Positions 1 through 6,899 of a stretch of DNA of 12,568 nucleotides are shown here, piece after piece; positions within the stretch are counted from its first letter, which is position 1, and each line of letters begins with the position of its first letter. Both the position numbers and the translations under genes were made by a program. Under the pieces are notes generated by a model. It had not been told where the DNA came from and did no database searches. It worked only from the letters and a program-made list of their open reading frames with translations. The stretch is from Syntrophorhabdaceae bacterium PtaU1.Bin034 (lineage in GTDB: Bacteria; Desulfobacterota_G; Syntrophorhabdia; Syntrophorhabdales; WCHB1-27): contig MVRP01000114.1 of assembly GCA_002067405.1 (NCBI GenBank), positions 1 through 12,568 on the forward strand, read 5' to 3'.

Positions 1-225
1 CTGGATGTTGCGATAAAGCTCATTGATCAGTTGACGGAGCCTTTCAAGCCCGAACAGTTTCACGACACTTACAGGGAAGAACTGGAGCGGGTGATTGCCG
101 AAAAGGTACAGGGGAAACCGTCTGCCCCACGGGAAGAAAAGCCTGTGCCGACCGAAGTGCCCGACCTGATGGCGAAACTCCGCGAAAGCCTCGAACAAGC
201 CCGAAAGCAGAAAAAGACCGCATAG
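1..225 (+). CDS. ku: Ku-family DNA end-binding protein, C-terminal part (truncated by the window edge)
   Basis: Bacterial Ku is a homodimeric ring that binds double-strand DNA ends and recruits LigD for non-homologous end joining. Only the last 74 codons are present, in frame from base 1 to the TAG at 223-225. The visible stretch LDVAIKLIDQLT, then PFKPEQFHDTYREEL and IAEKVQGK, matches the typical end of the bacterial Ku core, in which a leucine-rich helix leads into a (Y/F)HDxYREAL segment and an EAK-x-GK motif. It is followed by a short charged tail rich in Pro, Glu and Lys ending KQKKTA. Such basic tails are usual in bacterial Ku and are thought to contact DNA and LigD. The ligD start lies 86 nt downstream on the same strand, so the two genes are probably one operon; that adjacency supports the call. 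The true start lies upstream of the window, so the internal ATG/TTG codons are not starts. Confidence 0.88.
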   Translation: MDVAIKLIDQLTEPFKPEQFHDTYREELERVIAEKVQGKPSAPREEKPVPTEVPDLMAKLRESLEQARKQKKTA

Positions 226-239
226 CAGGAGGAAGCGAA

Positions 240-252
240 GGGGCCTCGCCCC
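240..252 (+). other. Small G+C hairpin in the Ku-ligD gap
   Basis: GGGGC (240-244) and GCCCC (248-252) can form a 5-bp stem with a CTC loop just after the Ku stop codon. No U-run follows, so it is not a convincing intrinsic terminator. It may only affect mRNA processing between Ku and ligD, or be fortuitous. Confidence 0.3.
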
Positions 253-311
253 CGGAAGGTTTGGATCCGGGTCCGTGAAGGGGATATCCGGAAGAAACGG
301 AAGCTTCAGGA

Positions 312-2846
312 ATGAGCGAACTCAAAGAATATCAAAAGAAAAGGGATTTTACCCGAACACCCGAACCGTCCGGAATCGAAAAAGAAAACAGACAGGAAGA
401 GCCGCTCCGCTTCGTTGTTCACAAACACCAGGCCTCGCATCTCCATTGGGATCTCCGCCTCGAGCTTGACGGTGTCCTGAAAAGCTGGGCCATCCCCAAA
501 GGCCCTTCCCTCGATCCGGAGGAAAAGAAGCTCGCCGTGATGGTGGAAGACCACCCCATAGACTACCAGCATTTCGAGGGCGTTATCCCGGAGGGCAACT
601 ACGGCGCGGGTAATGTCATGATCTGGGACAGAGGGACCTATCATGCCGCAGGTTTCCCGGGTCGACGCTCAAGCGAGGAAGCCCTCAGAAAGGGCCTGGA
701 TAAGGGCCATCTCAGTTTCGTGCTTGAAGGCGAAAGACTTAACGGGGAATTCGCCCTTGTAAAGTTGAAGAGAGGGAAAGAAAACAGCTGGCTCCTGATC
801 AAGAAGAGAGACGAATTCGCGAGGCGTGACGGCCTGGCAGGGGCCGATACCTCGGTCGTCTCCGGACGCAGCATGAAGGAGATCGAACGAAATCTCCCTG
901 ACGCGGGGCAAATCGATCTGACCGGGGCAATAGCGGCACCAATGCCGCTCAACGTCAGGCCCATGCTGGCCGTATTGATCGAAAAGCCCTTTGACCGATC
1001 CGGGTGGCTCTTTGAGATCAAGTGGGACGGATACCGTGCGCTTGCCCAGGTACAAAAGGGGAAAGTCCGGCTTTATACGAGGAACGACAAAACCCTCAAC
1101 CAGCAGTTCCCGCCTGTTGTCGCGACGCTCAAATCCTTGCCCTTCGAGGCATTGCTCGATGGAGAGGTAGTGGTAACAGACGAATCGGGAAAAGCGAGTT
1201 TTCAACTCCTTCAGAACTACCTGAGATCGAACAGGGGCAACCTTGTCTATTATGTCTTTGACCTTCTCCATTTCAATGGCTATGACGTAAGGAAGTTACC
1301 CCTTGTCCGGCGCAAGTCGATTCTCCGGCAGATCCTTTCCGGGCTCCCCAACGTAAAGTTTAGCGACCATGTGGAATCGGAGGGACTGTCGCTCTTTGAA
1401 CAGGCCCGGAAACACGATGTGGAGGGAATTATCGCAAAAGACGGACAGAGCCCGTACAGAACGGGCCAGCGCTCCCGGGATTGGTTGAAAATTAAAACGC
1501 ATCACACCCAGGAGGCGGTCATAGGCGGCTTCACGGAGCCCAGGGGTGGCAGAAAAGGCTTCGGATCGCTCGTTCTCGGGGTGTATGAGAATGAAAAACT
1601 CGTGTACATCGGTCATACGGGCGGCGGCTTCACGGACGAACAACTTCAATCGCTCCATCGGCAACTCGATCCCCTTGAAGTAGGGAAATCACCTTTTGTG
1701 CCACCACCAAAGACCAATACGCCGGTCACGTGGGTAGCACCAAAGCTCGTATGCGAAGTACGTTTTGCCGGGTGGACCGATGAAGGGTTTATGCGCCAGC
1801 CGGTCTTTCTCGGGTTAAGGGAAGATATCGACCCCCGTGAGGCAAGACGGGAGGAACCGGAGCGCATTGCTGCCGGGCCCGATCCCCGGGAGCATCAAAA
1901 GTTGTACAGAGGGCCGAGATCCTCAAAAAAGGGCGCGGACTTGGTCGTCATCAATGACGCCAAAGTACCGCTCACCAACCTGGAGAAGGTCTTCTGGCCC
2001 CAGGAGGGCTACACTAAAGGCGACGTAATCGATTACTATCGCGAAGTAGCGCCATTTATCCTCCCTTACCTTAAAGACAGGCCCGAGTCGCTCCATCGCC
2101 ATCCCGACGGGATAGCAGGAGAGAGTTTCTTCCAGAAAAACGTGGACCACACGGTCCCCGACTGGATTCATACCATTGCGATCCGATCGGAATCGGAGAA
2201 CAGAGAATTGAACTATCTGCTCTGCCAGGACCAGGCCGCGTTGGTCTATTTGGCCAATCTTGGCTGCATTGAGATAAACCCGTGGCATTCCAGGATAAGG
2301 TCATTGGATGCTCCCGATTACATGGTGCTCGATCTGGACCCTTTTGATGCCCCTTTTATGGAAGTGATACGGGCCGCCACTGTTATCCATGAGGTGTTGC
2401 AGGAAATAGGGGTGGAAGGTTTCTGCAAGACTTCGGGGGCAACGGGCCTTCACGTCTACGTGCCTCTCGGTGCGAACTATTCCCACGATCAGTCGGTGCA
2501 GTTCGCACGGCTCATCAGTCTCCTCGTACACACGCGACTGCCCCGTACGACGAGCGTCGAAAGAAACCCCGACAAGCGGCGAGGAAAAATATACCTGGAC
2601 TTCATGCAGAATGCCCGGGGCCGGACACTCGTCGCCCCTTACTGCATTCGACCAAGAAAGGGCGCTCCCGTATCTACCCCTTTACAATGGGAGGAAGTAG
2701 GACCACATCTCGACCCCGCGCGATTCACTATAAAAACCATCATGAATCGCCTGTGCGAGACAGGCGACCTCTGGAAAGGCGTACTCGGCATGGGCATCCA
2801 CATGGACCAATGCTTGCAGCGAATTGAAGAACTGATGAAGGGTTAG
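312..2846 (+). CDS. ligD: LigD: multifunctional ATP-dependent DNA ligase (phosphoesterase-ligase-polymerase)
   Basis: End-processing and sealing enzyme of bacterial non-homologous end joining, 844 aa, with the same size and domain order as Pseudomonas aeruginosa LigD. Residues ~30-165 form the 3'-phosphoesterase domain (HKHQASHLHWDLRLEL; metal and active-site candidates H39, H45, D47, R49, H81, Y85). Residues ~210-500 form the ATP-dependent ligase: motif I EIKWDGYR with adenylated lysine K237, motif III around YYVFDLLHFNG (313-323), motif IV EGIIAKD (371-377), motif V DWLKIK (390-395), then the OB fold. Residues ~545-844 form the primase-like polymerase: LDLDP with D674/D676, TSGATGLH with H714, and third acidic residue D763 in YLDF. 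No key residue is missing. The ATG at 312 is preceded by GGAAG (299-303, 8-nt spacing). It follows Ku by 86 nt and converges on a minus-strand gene. Confidence 0.97.
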   Translation: MSELKEYQKKRDFTRTPEPSGIEKENRQEEPLRFVVHKHQASHLHWDLRLELDGVLKSWAIPKGPSLDPEEKKLAVMVEDHPIDYQHFEGVIPEGNYGAGNVMIWDRGTYHAAGFPGRRSSEEALRKGLDKGHLSFVLEGERLNGEFALVKLKRGKENSWLLIKKRDEFARRDGLAGADTSVVSGRSMKEIERNLPDAGQIDLTGAIAAPMPLNVRPMLAVLIEKPFDRSGWLFEIKWDGYRALAQVQKGKVRLYTRNDKTLNQQFPPVVATLKSLPFEALLDGEVVVTDESGKASFQLLQNYLRSNRGNLVYYVFDLLHFNGYDVRKLPLVRRKSILRQILSGLPNVKFSDHVESEGLSLFEQARKHDVEGIIAKDGQSPYRTGQRSRDWLKIKTHHTQEAVIGGFTEPRGGRKGFGSLVLGVYENEKLVYIGHTGGGFTDEQLQSLHRQLDPLEVGKSPFVPPPKTNTPVTWVAPKLVCEVRFAGWTDEGFMRQPVFLGLREDIDPREARREEPERIAAGPDPREHQKLYRGPRSSKKGADLVVINDAKVPLTNLEKVFWPQEGYTKGDVIDYYREVAPFILPYLKDRPESLHRHPDGIAGESFFQKNVDHTVPDWIHTIAIRSESENRELNYLLCQDQAALVYLANLGCIEINPWHSRIRSLDAPDYMVLDLDPFDAPFMEVIRAATVIHEVLQEIGVEGFCKTSGATGLHVYVPLGANYSHDQSVQFARLISLLVHTRLPRTTSVERNPDKRRGKIYLDFMQNARGRTLVAPYCIRPRKGAPVSTPLQWEEVGPHLDPARFTIKTIMNRLCETGDLWKGVLGMGIHMDQCLQRIEELMKG

Positions 2847-2909
2847 ATAGATCGGGCAGATCCTTGCTCTTTTATCCTTTTGTTGAGGGAGAGGCTCTGC
2901 GGGCCGGGA

Positions 2910-2923
2910 CACCCGCTTGCGGG
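2910..2923. repeat. Copy 1 of a 14-bp repeat, CACCCGCTTGCGGG
   Basis: The 14-mer contains a compact hairpin (CCCGC-TT-GCGGG). It lies just downstream of ligD. An identical copy occurs at 10584-10597, again just after the end of a plus-strand gene. Both copies are preceded by a purine-rich TTGAG stretch and followed by GCGGC. This may be a fragment of a dispersed REP-like element; two copies in one window cannot prove that. Confidence 0.45.
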
Positions 2924-2944
2924 GGGTGCGGCATGGTCCGCTGA

Positions 2945-2989
2945 TTTCTTTGGCCCCGATCTTCTTAAGCCTGATCAGGGCCAAAGAAA
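2945..2989. terminator. Inverted repeat between convergent genes, candidate bidirectional terminator
   Basis: Left arm TTTCTTTGGCCCCGATC (2945-2961) and right arm GATCAGGGCCAAAGAAA (2973-2989) pair over 17 positions with one mismatch, around an 11-nt loop. It sits between the 3' ends of ligD (plus) and the minus-strand gene ending at 3014, where a shared terminator is expected. A clean U-tract after the stem is lacking on either strand, so its strength as a Rho-independent terminator is uncertain. Confidence 0.6.
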
Positions 2990-3013
2990 CGCCTCTATCT
3001 GACCTTCCAAAAT

Positions 3014-3517
3014 TTACGCTCCCGTGTAATAACGCATTCCTTCGGGATAGTACATCTTCCGCTCTTCCGGGCTCATGTAAGGGATGCGTCTCTGCCATTC
3101 CCTGTCGATCTCCCTCCTCTGCTCAGGGGTAAGCCCCTGCATAAACTGCTGGTTCTGGCAGAGTCTGTAGAACTCCTCGTGCGACATGGCACTGTAATCT
3201 TTTGTTCCCGGCGCTGCCGTAGTGCTCCCGGCTCCCGGTGCCGCCGTACTCGGCTGACCCATCGGGGTGGTGGTAGTAGTCCGCTCTTTCGTTACCTCCC
3301 TCTGATACAGCGTCTGCCTTTCCTGAGGAGTCATGCCCTGCATGCGCTTGCTCCATTCCTGGTAATACGCGTCTTTCTCAGCAGGATTCGTCATGGCGGA
3401 ATTGTACGACTTGCACAGTTCCTCCGTGGTCATCGAGCCGTAATCCTGAGCTGCAAAAACGAATGGAGCTGCAAGCAGGACGCCGAACAAGACAAACACC
3501 AAAACTCTCGTCTTCAT
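3014..3517 (-). CDS. Exported small protein with an internal duplication, function unknown
   Basis: 167 aa; I do not recognise a named family. The N-terminus has a signal peptide: MKTR, a hydrophobic core (about residues 5-21) and a plausible cleavage site after VFA (22) or VFAA (23), so the protein is probably periplasmic. The mature part holds two diverged copies of one unit. Residues ~25-74 begin DYGSMTTEEL and carry EWSKRMQGMTPQER; residues ~107-149 begin DYSAMSHEEF and carry EWQRRIPYMSPEER. Each unit has one cysteine (C35, C120), so a disulfide is possible. A Thr/Pro/Ala/Gly-rich linker (~80-105, with six consecutive Thr) joins them. The start is well supported: AGGGGGTGA on the minus strand (3522-3530) with good spacing to the ATG. 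It is divergent from pbpC and convergent with ligD. A role in the envelope is only inferred from export. Confidence 0.82.
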   Translation of the reverse strand: MKTRVLVFVLFGVLLAAPFVFAAQDYGSMTTEELCKSYNSAMTNPAEKDAYYQEWSKRMQGMTPQERQTLYQREVTKERTTTTTPMGQPSTAAPGAGSTTAAPGTKDYSAMSHEEFYRLCQNQQFMQGLTPEQRREIDREWQRRIPYMSPEERKMYYPEGMRYYTGA

Positions 3518-3529
3518 TGATTCACCCCC

Positions 3530-3547
3530 TTGTAATTGTAATTGTAA
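3530..3547. repeat. (TTGTAA)x3 hexamer tandem repeat
   Basis: Three exact tandem TTGTAA units lie directly upstream of the ribosome binding site of the minus-strand exported-protein gene. Read on the minus strand the tract is TTACAATTACAATTACAA, giving overlapping TACAAT hexamers that resemble -10 elements. No matching -35 at the right distance is convincing. Copy-number change here could alter expression. Confidence 0.5.
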
Positions 3548-3551
3548 TGAG

Positions 3552-3713
3552 TCATTTCATTAAAACCTTAAGCACGATTTCGGATTTGTCAATCGGCAAA
3601 CCGAATTTACCCGACGGATGCCTTTGTCCGCCGCGGATAAAGTAACCTGGACCGCCGGGCGGTACGGCGAACAAAAAAATGTCTGTGGAATCAATCCGAA
3701 TGTCTGCTAACAT
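3552..3713 (-). CDS. Possible 53-aa open reading frame upstream of the exported-protein gene (doubtful)
   Basis: On the minus strand an ATG at 3713 opens a 53-codon frame starting MLADIRIDSTDIFLF and ending KSEIVLKVLMK, with a TGA 34 nt before the start codon of the exported-protein gene. The composition reads like a folded protein (alternating hydrophobic residues, a PPGGPGY turn), which is why it is listed. Against it: no Shine-Dalgarno sequence before the ATG, no family I recognise, and it lies in the divergent gap that should contain the pbpC promoter. It could be a real small gene co-transcribed with 3014-3517, a decayed gene, or chance. Confidence 0.2.
   Translation of the reverse strand: MLADIRIDSTDIFLFAVPPGGPGYFIRGGQRHPSGKFGLPIDKSEIVLKVLMK
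3579..3605. repeat. Imperfect inverted repeat in the pbpC upstream region
   Basis: TTCGG-A-TTTG (3579-3588) and CAAACCGAA (3597-3605) form a 9-bp stem with one bulged A and an 8-nt loop. Together with the 6+1+6 palindrome ACCGCCGGGCGGT at 3651-3663 it is the only structure I can see in the 253-bp gap between the divergent genes. Either could be an operator, but both also fall inside the doubtful 53-aa minus-strand frame. Confidence 0.3.
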
Positions 3714-3770
3714 AAGAAGCCGTTGGACGATCTTGCGTGACTGATTGTGGGTCGGCCGACTTGGTGCGTG

Positions 3771-5921
3771 ATGAAGGCCCTTGGTAACCATTTGAAATAT
3801 CTGACGTTGTTTGCAATCCTTCCCGTAGCTGCCTTTCTGTGCCTGTTGCCCCTCATCCTTACCTCTGGTCCGATGAAGCCGGTCCCCGCCTTCGAAACGG
3901 TGAAAGAATCCTACCGCAGATCGGAGGCAATTCTTCTGGATCGCCATGGCGAAATCATCTACGAGATGCGGGTCGATGAAAAAGGCAGACGCCTCGAATG
4001 GACAAAGCTCGCAGAAATTTCCCCCGCACTGATATATGCTGTAATTCATGTTGAGGACAGAAGGTTCTACAAGCACCACGGTATTGACTGGAACGCACTA
4101 GCGGCATCAGCCTTCAAGAACGCCATCTCCCGTAAAACAAGAGGCGCAAGCACCATCACCATGCAACTCGCGTCACTACTTGACCGCAAGCTCCGGCCAG
4201 GTAAGTTGAGAAAGACACTCAGGCAGAAATGGGCGCAAATACTTGCTGCCCGGAATATCGAAAAGAGCTGGTCGAAGGTGCAAATACTTGAAGCCTATCT
4301 CAACCTGATCTCGTACAGAAGCGAACTGCAGGGCGTACGCGCTGCATCGAAAGGGCTTTTCGGCAAGGAGCCCAGCGGTCTCAACGAACCCGAGTCTTTG
4401 CTTCTCGCTTCTCTCATCACCTCTCCGAACGCGGAGGCTGAACAGGTGGCTCAAAGGGCATACGGCATAGCAAAGTCCGTAGGATCGCCAACCAAATACG
4501 ATGACTTCAGGAATCTCGCGGAGGAACGCCTATCCCTGCCCTACCGGATAAAGCCTGCCGTGGTCCTTGCCCCTCACGTAGCCCACATGCTTCTGTCGAA
4601 GGGGAAGACGAGAATAACTTCAACCCTCGACGGCCGCTTCCAGAAGGCCGCTTACGAACTGCTCAATCATCATCTCTTGCTCTTAAGGGAAAGTAATGTG
4701 ACTGACGGGGCAATCCTGGTGGCAGAGAACAGGACGGGCGAAATCCTGGTATACCTCGCAAACAGCGGTATCACGTCAGGCGCCCCATGGATGGACGGAA
4801 TAATCGCATCGAGACAGGCGGGATCCACCCTGAAGCCTTTTCTGTACGAGCTCGCCATCGAGAAGAAGCTTTTGACCCCGGCATCCGTATTGGAGGATTC
4901 CCCGCTCCATATACCGACTCCTAACGGCCTTTACGTCCCTCAGAACTATGACAACCTGTTCAAGGGCCATGTCAGCGTCAGAACCGCCCTGTCTGCTTCC
5001 ATGAACATCCCTGCTGTCAGGACATTGCTGCTTCTGGGGGTCGAGCCCTTCGTCGAACGGCTTAAGAAGTTGGGATTCGAAAGCCTGACCCAAGACGCCG
5101 AATACTACGGCTACTCCATCGCCCTCGGTTCAGCCGATATCACGCTTAAGGAGCTGACAAACGCCTACCGCACGCTTGCAAACGGCGGCAGATGGAGTGC
5201 GCTGAAGCTCACCTTCGACGATAAAGCGACATGGCCCGCGCAGGTGCTCGACAAGGAGGGAGCGTACATTGTCTCCCATATACTGTCGGACAGAGAGGCA
5301 AGAAGCAGCACCTTCGGGCTCGAAAACCCCCTGTCCACAAGGTTCTGGACCGCGGTGAAAACAGGGACGAGCAAAGACATGAGGGACAACTGGTGCGTCG
5401 GCTATTCCCGGACATATACGGTCGGCGTCTGGGTAGGGAACTTTTCCGGACAACCCATGAGAAACGTGAGCGGGGTAACGGGCGCTGCGCCTTTGTGGCT
5501 CGAAATGATGAATTATCTCCATTCAGGCACACCCTCAAGCCCTCCAAAAGCTCCTGCGAATATTGTTTTTGCGGATGTATCTTTTGAGTCCGATGTAGAA
5601 CCGCCGAGGAAGGATTGCTTCATAAGAGGCACGGAACCTGCTTCCACCGTCCGGCTGAACGAGCTTCACCAGAAGGCACGCATTACCTACCCAACTGATG
5701 GAACACTGATCGCCCTTGATCCCGAAATTCCCGAAGACCTGCAGCGCATCCCTTTTCAGTTCAAGCCTGCCCTGCAGCGGTATGAATGGGTATTAAACGA
5801 CAAGAGGACCGGCAGTTCCGATCCTCTGTTCTTGTGGAAGCCCGAAAAAGGCTGCTTTAGACTTTCTATCGTAGACAAAGAAGACCGCGTGATCGACTCT
5901 GTCGCACTTACGGTGAAATAG
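3771..5921 (+). CDS. pbpC: Penicillin-binding protein 1C (class A transglycosylase/transpeptidase)
   Basis: Membrane-anchored peptidoglycan synthase acting in the periplasm; 716 aa from ATG 3771, near the usual PBP1C length (E. coli ~770). Order: an N-terminal signal anchor (~8-31); a GT51 glycosyltransferase with EDRRFYKHHGID (catalytic Glu ~E95) and RGASTITMQL; a transpeptidase with SxxK as STLK (S352-K355), SxN as SMN (S410-N412) and KTG (K530-G532) followed by TSKDMRDNWCVGYS; and a C-terminal PBP1C-type beta domain (from ~637). All catalytic motifs are present. A GTG at 3747 would add eight residues (MGRPTWCV); neither start has a good ribosome site, and ATG was chosen because it leads straight into the signal anchor. 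The alpha-2-macroglobulin gene often linked to pbpC in other bacteria is not next to it here. It converges on sucD with 35 bp between stop codons and no clear terminator. Confidence 0.93.
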   Translation: MKALGNHLKYLTLFAILPVAAFLCLLPLILTSGPMKPVPAFETVKESYRRSEAILLDRHGEIIYEMRVDEKGRRLEWTKLAEISPALIYAVIHVEDRRFYKHHGIDWNALAASAFKNAISRKTRGASTITMQLASLLDRKLRPGKLRKTLRQKWAQILAARNIEKSWSKVQILEAYLNLISYRSELQGVRAASKGLFGKEPSGLNEPESLLLASLITSPNAEAEQVAQRAYGIAKSVGSPTKYDDFRNLAEERLSLPYRIKPAVVLAPHVAHMLLSKGKTRITSTLDGRFQKAAYELLNHHLLLLRESNVTDGAILVAENRTGEILVYLANSGITSGAPWMDGIIASRQAGSTLKPFLYELAIEKKLLTPASVLEDSPLHIPTPNGLYVPQNYDNLFKGHVSVRTALSASMNIPAVRTLLLLGVEPFVERLKKLGFESLTQDAEYYGYSIALGSADITLKELTNAYRTLANGGRWSALKLTFDDKATWPAQVLDKEGAYIVSHILSDREARSSTFGLENPLSTRFWTAVKTGTSKDMRDNWCVGYSRTYTVGVWVGNFSGQPMRNVSGVTGAAPLWLEMMNYLHSGTPSSPPKAPANIVFADVSFESDVEPPRKDCFIRGTEPASTVRLNELHQKARITYPTDGTLIALDPEIPEDLQRIPFQFKPALQRYEWVLNDKRTGSSDPLFLWKPEKGCFRLSIVDKEDRVIDSVALTVK

Positions 5922-5956
5922 CACGTACTGCTTTTTCTGACCGCCGGTCCGGAAAG

Positions 5957-6829
5957 CTATCTCAGGTTATGTTTCTTCGCCCATGCAGCAACATGTACAG
6001 GACTTTCGAGGACCTCGGTGCCTGCTGCATGCATTGCTGCCTGCTTTGCCTCTACGGTCCCTGAAGCCCCTCTCACGATTGCCCCCGCGTGACCCATCCG
6101 CTTGCCCTGAGGCGCGTAGCGACCGGCGATATAGGTGGCGACAGGCTTTGTCATCTTTCTCGAAATGAACCCGGCTGCTTTCTCTTCCTGCTCTCCCCCT
6201 ACTTCCCCCACAATGATGACCGCATCCGTGTCCGGGTCCTCCTGGAAGAGCTCAAGGATATCGGCAAGGTTTCGAAGCACCACAGGATCGGCGCCCATGC
6301 CGACGACAGCGCTCTGGCCCACACCGACTTCCGAGAGGATGCCCGCAAACTCATAGGAAAGCGTGCCGCTTCGGGAGATTATGCCGACGCGGCCCGGCGC
6401 AAAAAGGGATGCCGGCATGATACCCATTTTCCCCTTTCCTGGCACGAGAATCCCTGGGGTGGTGGGACCAAGGGCAAAAACCCCTTTCTCTATGGCGTAG
6501 TCCCGCATCTTCACCACGTCCTTTACGGGGATGTGCTCAGGGACGATAACGATCAGCTTAATGCCTGCATCGATGGTTTCAAGGAAAGCATCGAGGACAA
6601 AGGCCGCAGGCACAAAGAAGACCGATGCATTGGCCCCTGTCTCCCTCACGGCTTCTCCGACGCTGTCAAAAACAGGAACACCTTCAACCGTTGATCCTCC
6701 TTTGCCGGGAGTCACGCCGCCTACAACCCTTGTTCCGTAATCCAGCATCCAATGTGTCTGTACCGCACCGATACGGCCGGTAATCCCCTGCACGATCACA
6801 CGGGTGGAATCATTGATCAATATGCTCAT
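5957..6829 (-). CDS. sucD: Succinyl-CoA synthetase alpha-subunit-like protein (ADP-forming acyl-CoA ligase)
   Basis: 290 aa, the usual SucD length. The alpha subunit binds CoA and carries the phospho-histidine. Seen: N-terminal CoA-binding Rossmann fold with VIVQGITGRIGAVQTHWMLDYG and GGVTPGKGG; ligase fold with GRVGIISRSGTLSYE (~146-160); phospho-His motif GKRMGHAGAI with H247 (E. coli H246). Odd features: the family stretch GGDPxxGTxF is replaced by GADPVVLRNLAD (~179-190), and GPNCPG is GPTTPG. The catalytic core is therefore intact but the protein is a divergent family member, possibly acting on another carboxylate. The start is supported by GAGGT upstream. The gene follows sucC by 70 nt on the same strand and is almost certainly co-transcribed with it. 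Placement in the superfamily is certain; succinate as substrate is not. Confidence 0.88.
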   Translation of the reverse strand: MSILINDSTRVIVQGITGRIGAVQTHWMLDYGTRVVGGVTPGKGGSTVEGVPVFDSVGEAVRETGANASVFFVPAAFVLDAFLETIDAGIKLIVIVPEHIPVKDVVKMRDYAIEKGVFALGPTTPGILVPGKGKMGIMPASLFAPGRVGIISRSGTLSYEFAGILSEVGVGQSAVVGMGADPVVLRNLADILELFQEDPDTDAVIIVGEVGGEQEEKAAGFISRKMTKPVATYIAGRYAPQGKRMGHAGAIVRGASGTVEAKQAAMHAAGTEVLESPVHVAAWAKKHNLR

Positions 6830-6899
6830 GGTCGAACCTCATTCAGACTCTTTGTTTTCTTCATTTTTTCCATAATCATCCCGGAGCCGGCCGCGAATC

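Noticed and set aside
669..1271. 200-aa minus-strand frame inside ligD
   Set aside because: Antisense to the conserved phosphoesterase and ligase domains, with no recognisable domain of its own.
5922..5956. Terminator between pbpC and sucD
   Set aside because: The 35-bp gap has only a short CTTTTTC run and a 4-5-bp G+C dyad, not enough to call a terminator.
6089..6694. 201-aa plus-strand frame inside sucD
   Set aside because: Antisense shadow of a clearly conserved gene; no family motif and no ribosome site.
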